DNA of 8,107 nucleotides from an uncultured Eubacteriales bacterium (GTDB lineage: Bacteria > Bacillota > Clostridia > Lachnospirales > Anaerotignaceae): positions 1 to 8,107 of the forward strand of contig CAKQPE010000086.1 of NCBI GenBank assembly GCA_934256695.1, written 5' to 3'. The position numbers and the translations under genes are program-made. The first letter of the stretch is position 1. Every line of letters begins with the position of its first letter. The notes below the pieces were generated by a model that did not search any database, was not told the origin of the DNA, and saw only the letters and a list, made by a program, of their open reading frames with translations. This document shows, piece by piece, positions 1 through 5,454 of the stretch.

Positions 1-1
1 A

Positions 2-352
2 AATGAAAAAGTTATGGCTCTGGCAGAAAGAGAAACCCTTATACCAATCTGCCCCGAACAGCTTGGCGGCAGACCTACTCCGAGAAATCCTGTTGAAATA
101 TTAAACGGCAGAGTTGTTGAAAAAAACGGTGTTGACCACACAGACGCTTTTATAAAAGGTGCCGAGGAAGTTTTAAAGATTGCAAAAATAAGTAATATAA
201 AATATGCGGTTTTAAAAAGCAACAGCCCGTCATGCGGATTTAAAAAGATATATGACGGAACATTTTCCAAAACCCTTATTGATGGAAACGGAGCAACAGC
301 AGAACTTTTAAGCCGAAACGGAATAGAAATAAAAACAGAAAAAGATATATAA
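2..352 (+). CDS. DUF523/TudS-like [4Fe-4S] protein, C-terminal part
   Basis: The reading frame is open from base 2, so the gene enters from outside the window; the ATG at 14 lies inside the domain and is not the start. Seen: an IPICPEQLGG motif (Cys codon 50-52), PTPR, an F..GA..VL helix, and LKSNSPSCG (Cys codon 233-235) followed by KIYDGTFS and a GNGATAELL segment. These are DUF523 (YbbK) hallmarks. Known: a characterised DUF523 member, TudS, is a thiouracil desulfurase whose [4Fe-4S] cluster is held by three conserved cysteines. Two of these match the cysteines seen here and the third would lie in the missing N-terminal CLLG-type motif. Whether this protein desulfurates a thiolated base is not shown by the sequence. 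It ends in TAA and is followed by a repeat copy and a terminator. The family call is firm; the function is inferred. Confidence 0.88.
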   Translation, partial: NEKVMALAERETLIPICPEQLGGRPTPRNPVEILNGRVVEKNGVDHTDAFIKGAEEVLKIAKISNIKYAVLKSNSPSCGFKKIYDGTFSKTLIDGNGATAELLSRNGIEIKTEKDI

Positions 353-363
353 ACCACAGAACC

Positions 364-415
364 GTGGGCTTTGCCCACACCCACAATTTTTTGAAAAAAA
401 TTGAGTAAAACTTTT
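364..415 (+). repeat. Two-hairpin interspersed repeat, copy 1
   Basis: Read in the sense of the DUF523 gene, this lies 11 nt after its stop codon. Stem B is GTGGGC (364-369) paired with GCCCAC (373-378), loop TTT. A 5-nt spacer ACCCA follows. Stem A is 9 bp, 384-392 with 395-403, with GA at the turn. Three nt later comes AAAACTTTT (407-415). The same order of parts is found in copies 2 and 3. It is AT-rich in stem A and precedes the terminator at 421-447. Confidence 0.72.
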
Positions 416-420
416 AATAA

Positions 421-447
421 AATACCGTGACAAGTCACGGTATTTTT
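421..447 (+). terminator. Rho-independent terminator of the DUF523 gene
   Basis: A perfect 11-bp stem (421-431 with 434-444) has core TACCGTGAC/GTCACGGTA and a very small loop. It is followed on the + strand by a T-run (443-447). It lies about 70 bases after the DUF523 stop and also has A-rich flanks on the other side, so it may work in both directions. Confidence 0.8.
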
Positions 448-498
448 AAGTTAATAATATAGATAATTAAAACATTCATATCTTTGTTTTTAAGATAC

Positions 499-534
499 AA
501 AAAATCCCATTCAAAAAATTTTGAATGGGATTTT
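499..534 (-). terminator. Perfect 16-bp hairpin, terminator of the feo operon
   Basis: Positions 501-516 and 519-534 are exact reverse complements (core ATCCCATTC/GAATGGGAT flanked by A and T runs) separated by AA. On the minus strand the stem is followed by six T (504-499), a classic intrinsic terminator for the transcript that ends with the FeoB-associated peptide gene. Because both arms end in A/T runs, it could also stop + strand transcription. Confidence 0.82.
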
Positions 535-537
535 ACT

Positions 538-594
538 AAAAGTTTTGGTCAAGCTTTTTCAAAAGCTTGCAGGTGTGGACAGAGTCCACAATCT
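538..594 (-). repeat. Two-hairpin interspersed repeat, copy 2
   Basis: In minus-strand sense this follows the stop codon of the Cys-rich peptide gene by 5 nt. Stem B is GTGGAC/GTCCAC (589-584 with 580-575), the spacer is ACCTG, and stem A is CAAGCTTTT/AAAAGCTTG (569-561 with 558-550) with GA at the turn. ACC and AAAACTTTT (546-538) follow. Compared with copy 1, two base pairs in stem A and one in stem B have changed on both sides, so pairing is kept. Confidence 0.75.
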
Positions 595-747
595 TTATCT
601 CTTTTCAGATGGGCAGTGACCGGAGCAGCTGCCTGAGCAGCCGGAGCAGCCACCACATGTATTTCCGTTCTTTTTATCTTCGTGCATTTTTTTGATAACA
701 AAAGCCACAACCAAGATAACAATAATTCCTACTATTATGGTAGCCAT
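595..747 (-). CDS. FeoB-associated Cys-rich membrane peptide
   Basis: This is a 50-residue ORF starting with ATG at 747, preceded by AGGAG (GATTAGGAGTTGATTTTATG), and ending in TAA at 595. Residues 3-18 (TIIVGIIVILVVAFVI) form one membrane helix, followed by a basic/polar stretch and a Cys-rich tail, CGGCSGCSGSCSGHC (residues 31-45, five Cys), ending PSEKR. This is the architecture of the FeoB-associated Cys-rich membrane protein family found after feoB in Firmicutes. It starts 31 bp after the feoB stop, so it is the last gene of the operon. Inference: it binds metal or acts redox-wise at the FeoB channel, perhaps filling the small-subunit role that FeoC has in Proteobacteria, although it is not homologous to FeoC. 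The exact biochemistry is unknown. Confidence 0.85.
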   Translation of the reverse strand: MATIIVGIIVILVVAFVIKKMHEDKKNGNTCGGCSGCSGSCSGHCPSEKR

Positions 748-778
748 AAAATCAACTCCTAATCAATAAATTAATTAA

Positions 779-2953
779 TTATTTAAGGTCAACGGCTCTC
801 TGTGTTGAAGCAGAAACCTGTTTTTTACCAATCTTTGTGCAGATTATTATAATAGCAATTTCAACAACAGCTACTACAATTACGTTTACCCAGCTTCCGC
901 CAAGGTATAATGCACTTCCTACAGCATTAACAAGTAATGCAGCACAATAAGCAAGAGCACACTGATAACCTACAGCAATAAGTGTCCACTTAGGTGTTCC
1001 CATTTCTCTGTTGATAGCACCGATTGCAGCAAAGCAAGGAGCACAAAGAAGATTGAATACGAGGAATGAGTAAGCACCAACCTGTGATGAGAAGAACTGA
1101 AGTATTGGTGAAAGAGCACCGCTGTCTGCCGCATCTACAAGTGCTGTTGTAGCATCTGCATCACCAACTGATGCAAGTACGCCGAATACACCAACAACTT
1201 CTTCCTTAGCTACAAGACCCATAACTGTTGCAACTGCTGCCTGCCAGTCTCCGAAACCAAGTGGTCTGAATATAGGAGCAATAGCGGAACCGATTGTATG
1301 AAGAATACTGTCGTTAATATCCTCTACCATACCGAAAGCACCTTCTACTGAACCGAAGTTAGAAAGGAACCAGATAACGATACTTGAAATAAGGATAATT
1401 GTTGTTGCTTTCTTAACGAATGCCGTACCTCTTTCAATCATACTTCTAAGTACGTTTTTGAGTGTAGGTACGTGGTACTGAGGAAGTTCCATAACGAAAG
1501 GAGCAGGCTCGCCTGAGAAAAGTGCTGTCTTTTTAAGGAATATACCTGAGAAAATAATTGCTATAACACCGATAAAGTAAGCTGATGTTGCAACCCATGC
1601 TGCGTTGTTGAATACTGCTGCTGCAATAAGAGCAACGATAGGCATTTTAGCACCGCAAGGGATAAATGTTGTTGTCATAACAGTCATTTTTCTGTCGCTT
1701 TCGTTTTCGATTGTTCTTGAAGCCATTACACCCGGAACGCCGCAGCCTGTACCGATAAGCATAGGAATGAAGCTCTTTCCCGAAAGACCGAATTTACGGA
1801 AAATTCTGTCCATGATGAAAGCAATACGTGCCATGTAACCGCAGTCTTCAAGAATAGCAAGACAGATGAAAAGTACAAGCATCTGAGGTAAGAAACCAAG
1901 AACCGCACCAACACCGCCGATGATACCGTCAACGATAAGACCGTTGAGCCAGTCAGCTGTACCTATGCTTGTAAGGAAATTGCCAACGTTGCCCTGAAGA
2001 ATTTCACCTACAAATACATCGTTTACCCAGTCAGTACCCATTGTACCGATTGTTGTTATGGATATGTAATAAACAAGACCCATTATAACAACGAATATAG
2101 GAAGTGCGAGAATACGGTTTGTAACTATCTTATCAATCTTATCCGATGTTGAAAGAGCACCTTTGTTTTTCTTCTTTAACACGCCGTCTATAATACTTAC
2201 TATGAATGAATATCTTTCGTTTGTAATAATGCTTTCGCTGTCATCGTCCATGTCAGCTTCGCATTTAGCTATAATTTCTTCTATTGCTTTTTTGTTTTCG
2301 GCTGTTAAATTAAGACCTGCAACTGCTTTTTCGTCTCTTTCAAAAAGTTTGATTGAGAACCATCTGAGCTGGCTCTTTTCTACTACTGCTTTAATTATTG
2401 TTTCTATGGAAGAAAGTGTTTCTTCTACTTTGCTGTCAAAGTTGTGTTCAACTTTCTGTTCCTTTGTTTCTTTTGCAAGCTGAATTGCTCTTTCGGCAGC
2501 TGCCATTGAACCTTCGTTTTTAAGTGCTGATGTTTCAACTACAACACAGCCGAGTTTCTTTGAAAGCTCGTCTTTGTTGATTATGTCCCCTCTTTTCTTA
2601 ACAATATCCATCATGTTAAGAGCTATAACTGTAGGAATGCCCATTTCAACAATCTGTGTTGTAAGGTAAAGGTTTCTTTCAAGGTTTGATGCATCTACAA
2701 GGTTTAATATTACATCAGGCTTTTCCTTGATTATGTAATCTCTTGTTACAACCTCTTCAAGAGTATAAGGTGAAAGTGAGTAGATACCGGGAAGGTCAAC
2801 TACCATTACATCTTTGTGACCTTTAAGATGACCCTCTTTTTTCTCTACTGTAACACCAGGCCAGTTACCAACATACTGGTTTGCACCTGTAAGTGCATTG
2901 AACAGTGTCGTCTTTCCGCAGTTCGGGTTTCCTGCGAGAGCTATTCTAATCAT
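779..2953 (-). CDS. feoB: Ferrous iron transport protein B
   Basis: A 724-residue polytopic membrane GTPase that imports Fe(II). The N-terminal G domain shows G1 GNPNCGKTT (8-16), G2 threonine in GVTVE (T35), G3 DLPG (53-56), G4 NMMD (113-116) and G5 SALK (142-145). A helical linker or GDI-like region spans about 170-270, then many hydrophobic segments from about 280. Two gate-type regions are visible: GTGCGVPGVMASRTIE (401-416, Cys404) with FIPCGAKMP (Cys433), and LLCAPCFAAIGAINRE (635-650, Cys637/640). Length is typical of Firmicute FeoB. The start is supported by a strong GAGGGGG site (2961-2967) 7 nt upstream. It lies 93 bp after feoA and 31 bp before the Cys-rich peptide gene. No frameshift or missing G motif was seen. 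Confidence 0.98.
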   Translation of the reverse strand: MIRIALAGNPNCGKTTLFNALTGANQYVGNWPGVTVEKKEGHLKGHKDVMVVDLPGIYSLSPYTLEEVVTRDYIIKEKPDVILNLVDASNLERNLYLTTQIVEMGIPTVIALNMMDIVKKRGDIINKDELSKKLGCVVVETSALKNEGSMAAAERAIQLAKETKEQKVEHNFDSKVEETLSSIETIIKAVVEKSQLRWFSIKLFERDEKAVAGLNLTAENKKAIEEIIAKCEADMDDDSESIITNERYSFIVSIIDGVLKKKNKGALSTSDKIDKIVTNRILALPIFVVIMGLVYYISITTIGTMGTDWVNDVFVGEILQGNVGNFLTSIGTADWLNGLIVDGIIGGVGAVLGFLPQMLVLFICLAILEDCGYMARIAFIMDRIFRKFGLSGKSFIPMLIGTGCGVPGVMASRTIENESDRKMTVMTTTFIPCGAKMPIVALIAAAVFNNAAWVATSAYFIGVIAIIFSGIFLKKTALFSGEPAPFVMELPQYHVPTLKNVLRSMIERGTAFVKKATTIILISSIVIWFLSNFGSVEGAFGMVEDINDSILHTIGSAIAPIFRPLGFGDWQAAVATVMGLVAKEEVVGVFGVLASVGDADATTALVDAADSGALSPILQFFSSQVGAYSFLVFNLLCAPCFAAIGAINREMGTPKWTLIAVGYQCALAYCAALLVNAVGSALYLGGSWVNVIVVAVVEIAIIIICTKIGKKQVSASTQRAVDLK

Positions 2954-3014
2954 TTTTGTTCCCCCTCAATTTTTATTGCTTTTAAATAATGCTTTTTAAT
3001 TTTTCACAATGTTT

Positions 3015-3030
3015 ATTAGTGGTAACTAAT
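3015..3030. promoter_or_regulatory. Palindrome in the feoA-feoB gap, candidate operator
   Basis: ATTAGT-GGTA-ACTAAT is a 6-4-6 perfect inverted repeat in the 93-bp AT-rich gap between feoA and feoB, where tightly packed operon genes would usually have only a ribosome site. The TTAG...CTAA ends recall DtxR-family metal regulator boxes, but the full DtxR or MntR consensus is not present. On the minus strand a weak TTGCAA and AATAAA pair brackets it, so an internal promoter is possible. Functional assignment is inference. Confidence 0.35.
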
Positions 3031-3046
3031 TTTATTGCAAAAAAAA

Positions 3047-3271
3047 TTATATTTTTTCAACCTGTATCATCTGAGCATCGGCTTTTCTTAATGAAAGCTC
3101 ATATCCTCTTACAGTTACTTCAATAGGGTCGCCTAAAGGTGCAACTTTTCTTATATTCATTTCTACGCCTTTGGTAATACCCATATCCATGATACGTCTT
3201 TTTACCACCCCCTGACCTTCTATTTTTACTACTTTAACTTTACTGCCAACAGCGGCATCTTTTAAAGTCAT
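3047..3271 (-). CDS. feoA: Ferrous iron transport protein A (second FeoA)
   Basis: A 74-residue cytosolic SH3-like protein that works with FeoB in Fe(II) uptake. Seen: an early SKVKVVKIEG strand, RRIMDMGITKGVEMNIRKVAPLGDPIEV and VRGYELSLRKADA, the standard FeoA core. Start ATG at 3271 has AGGAGG 8 nt upstream. It lies 23 bp after the first FeoA gene and 93 bp before feoB. It is the more canonical of the two FeoA copies, keeping the APLGDP turn and the GYELSLRK strand that the upstream copy lacks. A direct contact with FeoB is known for the family but not visible here. Confidence 0.95.
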   Translation of the reverse strand: MTLKDAAVGSKVKVVKIEGQGVVKRRIMDMGITKGVEMNIRKVAPLGDPIEVTVRGYELSLRKADAQMIQVEKI

Positions 3272-3294
3272 TTCAAAACCTCCTCAAAACATTT

Positions 3295-3504
3295 TCAGAC
3301 AAGTATACGTCTTGCCATTTCGCTGCTAACTGCTATTCTGGAGCCTTTTATTTCTGCTATAATGTTCCCGTGTACGGACATCACCACTTTAACCTTTCCG
3401 CCTTCTGTGAAGCCGAGATTGGCAAGAAATCGGCGTATATTGCTTTTTCCGCTTATTCTTTTTATAATGCTTTCTCTGCCTGCTTCAAGCATAGTTAAAG
3501 GCAT
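3295..3504 (-). CDS. feoA: FeoA-domain protein (first FeoA), divergent
   Basis: A 69-residue FeoA/SH3-like protein and the first gene of the operon. Seen: SIIKRISGKSNIRRFLANLGFTEGGKVKVV and IIAEIKGSRIAVSSEMARRILV. The RRFLANLG..EG..V pattern and the terminal KGSRIAVS..MA..I strand are those of FeoA, but the APLGDP and GYELSLRK signatures are replaced. The start at 3504 is supported by AGGAG 10 nt upstream; an alternative Met at residue 5 lacks that spacing. Two FeoA proteins before one FeoB are common in Clostridia. Inference: the two may form a heteromeric partner of FeoB, or one may be regulatory. ATG follows the promoter region at 3505-3733. Confidence 0.92.
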   Translation of the reverse strand: MPLTMLEAGRESIIKRISGKSNIRRFLANLGFTEGGKVKVVMSVHGNIIAEIKGSRIAVSSEMARRILV

Positions 3505-3529
3505 TTAAAATCAGCTCCTATTCACAATA

Positions 3530-3535
3530 ATTATA
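3530..3535 (-). promoter_or_regulatory. Possible proximal -10 of the feo operon
   Basis: A perfect TATAAT is read on the minus strand (3535-3530) 25 bp before the first feoA start. No convincing -35 lies 16-18 bp upstream (AATGCT and similar). It would give a leader of only about 20 nt and is listed as an alternative to the TTGACA promoter at 3574-3600. Confidence 0.3.
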
Positions 3536-3573
3536 TTGAAATAATAAACATTAGCATTCTGTAACGTAATTAC

Positions 3574-3600
3574 ATTATCATCAAACTTTTAATTTGTCAA
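3574..3600 (-). promoter_or_regulatory. Candidate feo operon promoter
   Basis: On the minus strand a perfect TTGACA (3600-3595) is followed after 15 nt by GATAAT (3579-3574), or after 17 nt by TAATGT. The GATAAT lies within TGATAATGTAATTAC, whose TGATAAT is identical to the half-site of the Fur consensus. A metal regulator could therefore cover the -10. The second half-site is poor, so Fur control is only suggested. Confidence 0.4.
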
Positions 3601-3625
3601 TACTAAAGGTAAATTTAATTATGCT

Positions 3626-3654
3626 AAACTAATTAAAATGATAATAAACTAATT
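3626..3654. promoter_or_regulatory. 20-bp-spaced direct repeat AAACTAATT
   Basis: AAACTAATT occurs at 3626-3634 and again at 3646-3654, exactly 20 bp (about two helical turns) apart, between the divergent feo and DUF2325 promoters. A TGATAAT lies between them (3639-3645). The AACTAATT part recurs at 3024-3031 upstream of feoB. The face-to-face spacing would suit a dimeric regulator. AT-rich context makes chance a real alternative. Confidence 0.3.
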
Positions 3655-3659
3655 TACTA

Positions 3660-3699
3660 TTGACAACTTTTGTTAGGTGTGTTACTATAACTATAGTTA
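3660..3699 (+). promoter_or_regulatory. Promoter of the DUF2325 gene with palindrome
   Basis: A perfect TTGACA (3660-3665) is followed by a 17-nt spacer and an extended -10, TG-n-TACTAT (3680-3688). A perfect 12-bp palindrome, TAACTATAGTTA (3688-3699), begins in the -10 and covers the expected start point, a good place for an operator. The leader would be about 35-40 nt and ends in AGGAGG (3721-3726). Confidence 0.6.
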
Positions 3700-3733
3700 G
3701 CAAAGAACAACTACTTGCAGAGGAGGTTATTCC

Positions 3734-4018
3734 ATGAGCGTTGTAATCGTAGGCGGAAATGACAGAATGGCACGTCAGTATATGGATGTATGCAATAAAT
3801 ATAACTGTAAAGCAAAAGTATTCACCCAGCTTCCGGGAAACTTTAAGTCACATATAGGAAATCCTGATCTTATCGTACTTTTTACAAGTACTGTATCTCA
3901 TATAATGGTAAAAAGTGCTGTTCAAACAGCTAAAAAGTATGATATTCAGATTGCAAGAAGCCATACAAGCTCTTCTTCCGCACTCCACAATATTCTTTCG
4001 GAATACTGTGAAAAATAA
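3734..4018 (+). CDS. DUF2325 domain protein, function unknown
   Basis: A 94-residue protein with strong AGGAGG 7 nt before ATG. Seen: MSVVIVGGNDRMARQY at the start (a Rossmann-like beta-loop with glycines 7-8), Cys20 and Cys25, KVFTQLPGNFKS, PDLIVLFTSTVSHIMV (44-59), then ARSHTSSSSALHNIL and a final Cys92. This is the DUF2325 pattern. In many relatives a Cys stands before HTSS; here it is Ser76. No membrane segment. It is divergent from the feoA-feoA-feoB operon, and I recall DUF2325 genes lying near feo genes in other Clostridia. Inference: a role in iron homeostasis or in sensing a nucleotide or metal, through the conserved Cys/His residues (H40, H56, H77, H85). No reaction is known to me for the family. 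Confidence 0.9.
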   Translation: MSVVIVGGNDRMARQYMDVCNKYNCKAKVFTQLPGNFKSHIGNPDLIVLFTSTVSHIMVKSAVQTAKKYDIQIARSHTSSSSALHNILSEYCEK

Positions 4019-4151
4019 TTTAATATTGGCCTGAATGCGGCATTTAAAATACAGGCACCAAATAGTTACTGTTTAACCCCATACCAAAACAACTCTTAAT
4101 TCTTATTTATTACTTGATTAACAAAAATCTTTTGCCGCATTAATAATAAAA

Positions 4152-4207
4152 GCCCTTATAAAGCATTTCCTATTCCCCAGTAGTATGCTTTATAAGGGCA
4201 GTTTTTA
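4152..4207 (+). terminator. Terminator after the DUF2325 gene
   Basis: GCCCTTATAAAGCAT (4152-4166) pairs perfectly with ATGCTTTATAAGGGC (4185-4199) over 15 bp, with an unusually large 18-nt loop. AG and five T follow on the + strand. It lies 133 bases beyond the DUF2325 stop, so that mRNA would carry a long 3' tail. Confidence 0.72.
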
Positions 4208-4345
4208 TGTATGTAAATTTTTGTGTACAATTTGCGGATTTTAAAGCCTTCCCTTTCAGGGACGGCAAAAACATTGCAAAGTTGATTTTATTCGGCAAAA
4301 TTTTGAAAAAGCCAAATTTTATAACATAACTTATAATTTTGTTCC

Positions 4346-4370
4346 GAAAAACGCAATGTAATTGCGTTTT
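4346..4370 (-). terminator. Terminator after the dehydrogenase gene
   Basis: AAAACGCAAT (4348-4357) pairs with ATTGCGTTTT (4361-4370), 10 bp with a 3-nt loop. On the minus strand the stem runs into a T-run (4351-4347). It sits just beyond repeat copy 3 and would end the helicase-ligA-dehydrogenase transcript. Confidence 0.75.
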
Positions 4371-4373
4371 GAA

Positions 4374-4494
4374 AAAAGTTTAGGTCAAGCCTTTAGGGAA
4401 CCGCAAAGATAAATGCGGCAGGCGAAGCCTGATTTGCGAAGCAAATTTCCTGACCAAGAAGGCTTGTGGGGTATTGGGGCAACGCCCCAAGGTC
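4374..4494 (-). repeat. Two-hairpin repeat, copy 3, with nested insert
   Basis: In minus-strand sense the element begins right after the dehydrogenase stop. Stem B is TTGGGGC/GCCCCAA (4490-4484 with 4480-4474), then a 7-nt spacer TACCCCA. The outer part of stem A is CAAGCCTT/AAGGCTTG (4466-4459 with 4393-4386), then ACC and a final AAACTTTTTT-type tail. Unlike copies 1 and 2, the loop of stem A contains 65 extra bases (4394-4458), listed separately. Confidence 0.72.
4394..4458. repeat. Insert of three abutting hairpins in a repeat loop
   Basis: On the + strand CCGCA/TGCGG (4401-4418), CAGGC/GCCTG (4419-4431) and ATTTGC/GCAAAT (4432-4446) follow one another with no unpaired base between them. 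AGGGA (4395-4399) pairs with TTCCT (4447-4451), one pair being G-T, closing a four-way junction. The second and third hairpins share the GCGAAGC core, known as an exceptionally stable DNA mini-hairpin. Alternatively GGTCA (4383-4387) can pair with TGACC (4451-4455). Confidence 0.65.
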
Positions 4495-5454
4495 TTACAC
4501 TACTCTGTTCTTTTCCGGAAGCTTTCCTTCTATAAAGTCAAGTACATTTTGGGCCGTAACTCTGTTCATTTCAACAAAGTTTTCACTTGTATACGGGGCA
4601 GTGTGTGGTGTAAGTGCTGCATTAGGGCATGAAATAAGCGGTGAATCGGTACATGGTTCTTTTTCAAACACATCTATGCCGGCACCTTTTAAATGACCGC
4701 TGTCCAAGGCTCTTTTAAGTGCATATTCGTCCATAACACCGCCTCTTGCTATATTTATGAAAACGCTGCCTTCTTTCATTTTTGCAAACAACTCGTCATT
4801 GAACATTTTTTTTGTGCTGTCAGTAAGAGGAACATTTACCGATACATAATCGCTTTCTGCAAGAAGTGTATCTAAATCTCTGTATTCAACACCAAACTCA
4901 TCTTCCCATTCTTTCTTAGGGTGACGACAGTTATAAACAACCTTCATTCCGAAAGGAACAGCTCTTTTTGCTATCTCCTTTCCTATTCCGCCAAAGCCTA
5001 CAAGACCGAGAACTCTGCTTTTTGCTCCCTGAACCATAACTCTGTTCCATTCGCCTCTGTGCATAGATTCACTTTGAGTGTGTATTTCTTTTGCAAAGTA
5101 AAGTATAAAAGCCATTACGTGTTCAGCAACGGCACCCTCTACCATTCCTGATGTTTTTGCGAGAGTAATTCCTCTTTTTTTACATTCCTCAACATCAACG
5201 GAATCATAGCCGATACCACGTCTGGAAATCATTTTCAAATTAGGACAGTTTTCTATTACTCTTTTGCTGTACGGCTCAAGACCGGCAATAACTGCATCTG
5301 CATCTTTTGCCAATGCTATAACCGAATCTTCTGCTGTTGCCGTACCCATATCATGGTTGGCAGCTTCTATTACTTCGTGACCTGCCTCTTTCAGTTTTTT
5401 TATAGGCTCAAGGTTTGTCGTATCGAAATTTCTTGCAGTAATAACTATTTTCAT
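4495..5454 (-). CDS. D-isomer-specific 2-hydroxyacid dehydrogenase
   Basis: A 319-residue NAD(P)-dependent oxidoreductase of the D-2-hydroxyacid dehydrogenase/phosphoglycerate dehydrogenase family, interconverting a 2-keto acid and a D-2-hydroxy acid. Seen: a split catalytic domain (about 1-100 and 290-319), a SRRGIGYDSVD motif (78-88), the Rossmann GxGxxG in GLVGFGGIG (150-158), and the catalytic triad Arg237 (NIARGG), Glu266 (DVFEKEP) and His284 (TPHTAP). There is no C-terminal ACT domain, so it is a short form; the substrate cannot be read from sequence. Start: ATG at 5454 with GAGGGGG (5462-5468) 7 nt upstream. It follows ligA by 27 bp with no terminator, so it is probably cotranscribed with it. 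Confidence 0.93.
   Translation of the reverse strand: MKIVITARNFDTTNLEPIKKLKEAGHEVIEAANHDMGTATAEDSVIALAKDADAVIAGLEPYSKRVIENCPNLKMISRRGIGYDSVDVEECKKRGITLAKTSGMVEGAVAEHVMAFILYFAKEIHTQSESMHRGEWNRVMVQGAKSRVLGLVGFGGIGKEIAKRAVPFGMKVVYNCRHPKKEWEDEFGVEYRDLDTLLAESDYVSVNVPLTDSTKKMFNDELFAKMKEGSVFINIARGGVMDEYALKRALDSGHLKGAGIDVFEKEPCTDSPLISCPNAALTPHTAPYTSENFVEMNRVTAQNVLDFIEGKLPEKNRVV

Larger units (their letters stand above)
4019..4494. other. 476-bp gene-free convergent intergenic region
   Basis: No credible protein-coding gene lies here on either strand. It holds a GCCTG...CAGGC hairpin (4029-4056), the terminator at 4152-4205, a small CCCT/AGGG hairpin near 4248-4258, a terminator for the dehydrogenase (4346-4370) and the structured repeat copy 3. 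The 9-mer AATGCGGCA occurs at 4034-4042 and 4412-4420, and as its reverse complement at 4133-4141, so a long-range stem closing about 108 nt is possible just after the DUF2325 gene. Confidence 0.6.

Noticed and set aside
14..16. ATG as the start of the DUF523 gene
   Set aside because: The frame is open to the window edge and the conserved N-terminal Cys motif of the family is missing, so the start lies outside.
353..594. CRISPR array from the repeated hairpins
   Set aside because: Only two copies here, in opposite orientation, without regular spacers or cas genes.
1605..1838. Open frame on the + strand inside feoB
   Set aside because: It lies wholly antisense to a conserved membrane region of feoB, has no family resemblance, and follows the codon structure of the opposite strand.
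3505..3733. Riboswitch or other long leader RNA upstream of the feo operon
   Set aside because: The region is AT-rich with promoters and short palindromes, but no multi-helix conserved aptamer or leader terminator was seen.
4241..4263. Terminator at the CCCT/AGGG hairpin
   Set aside because: The stem is short with an internal mismatch and no T-run follows on either strand.
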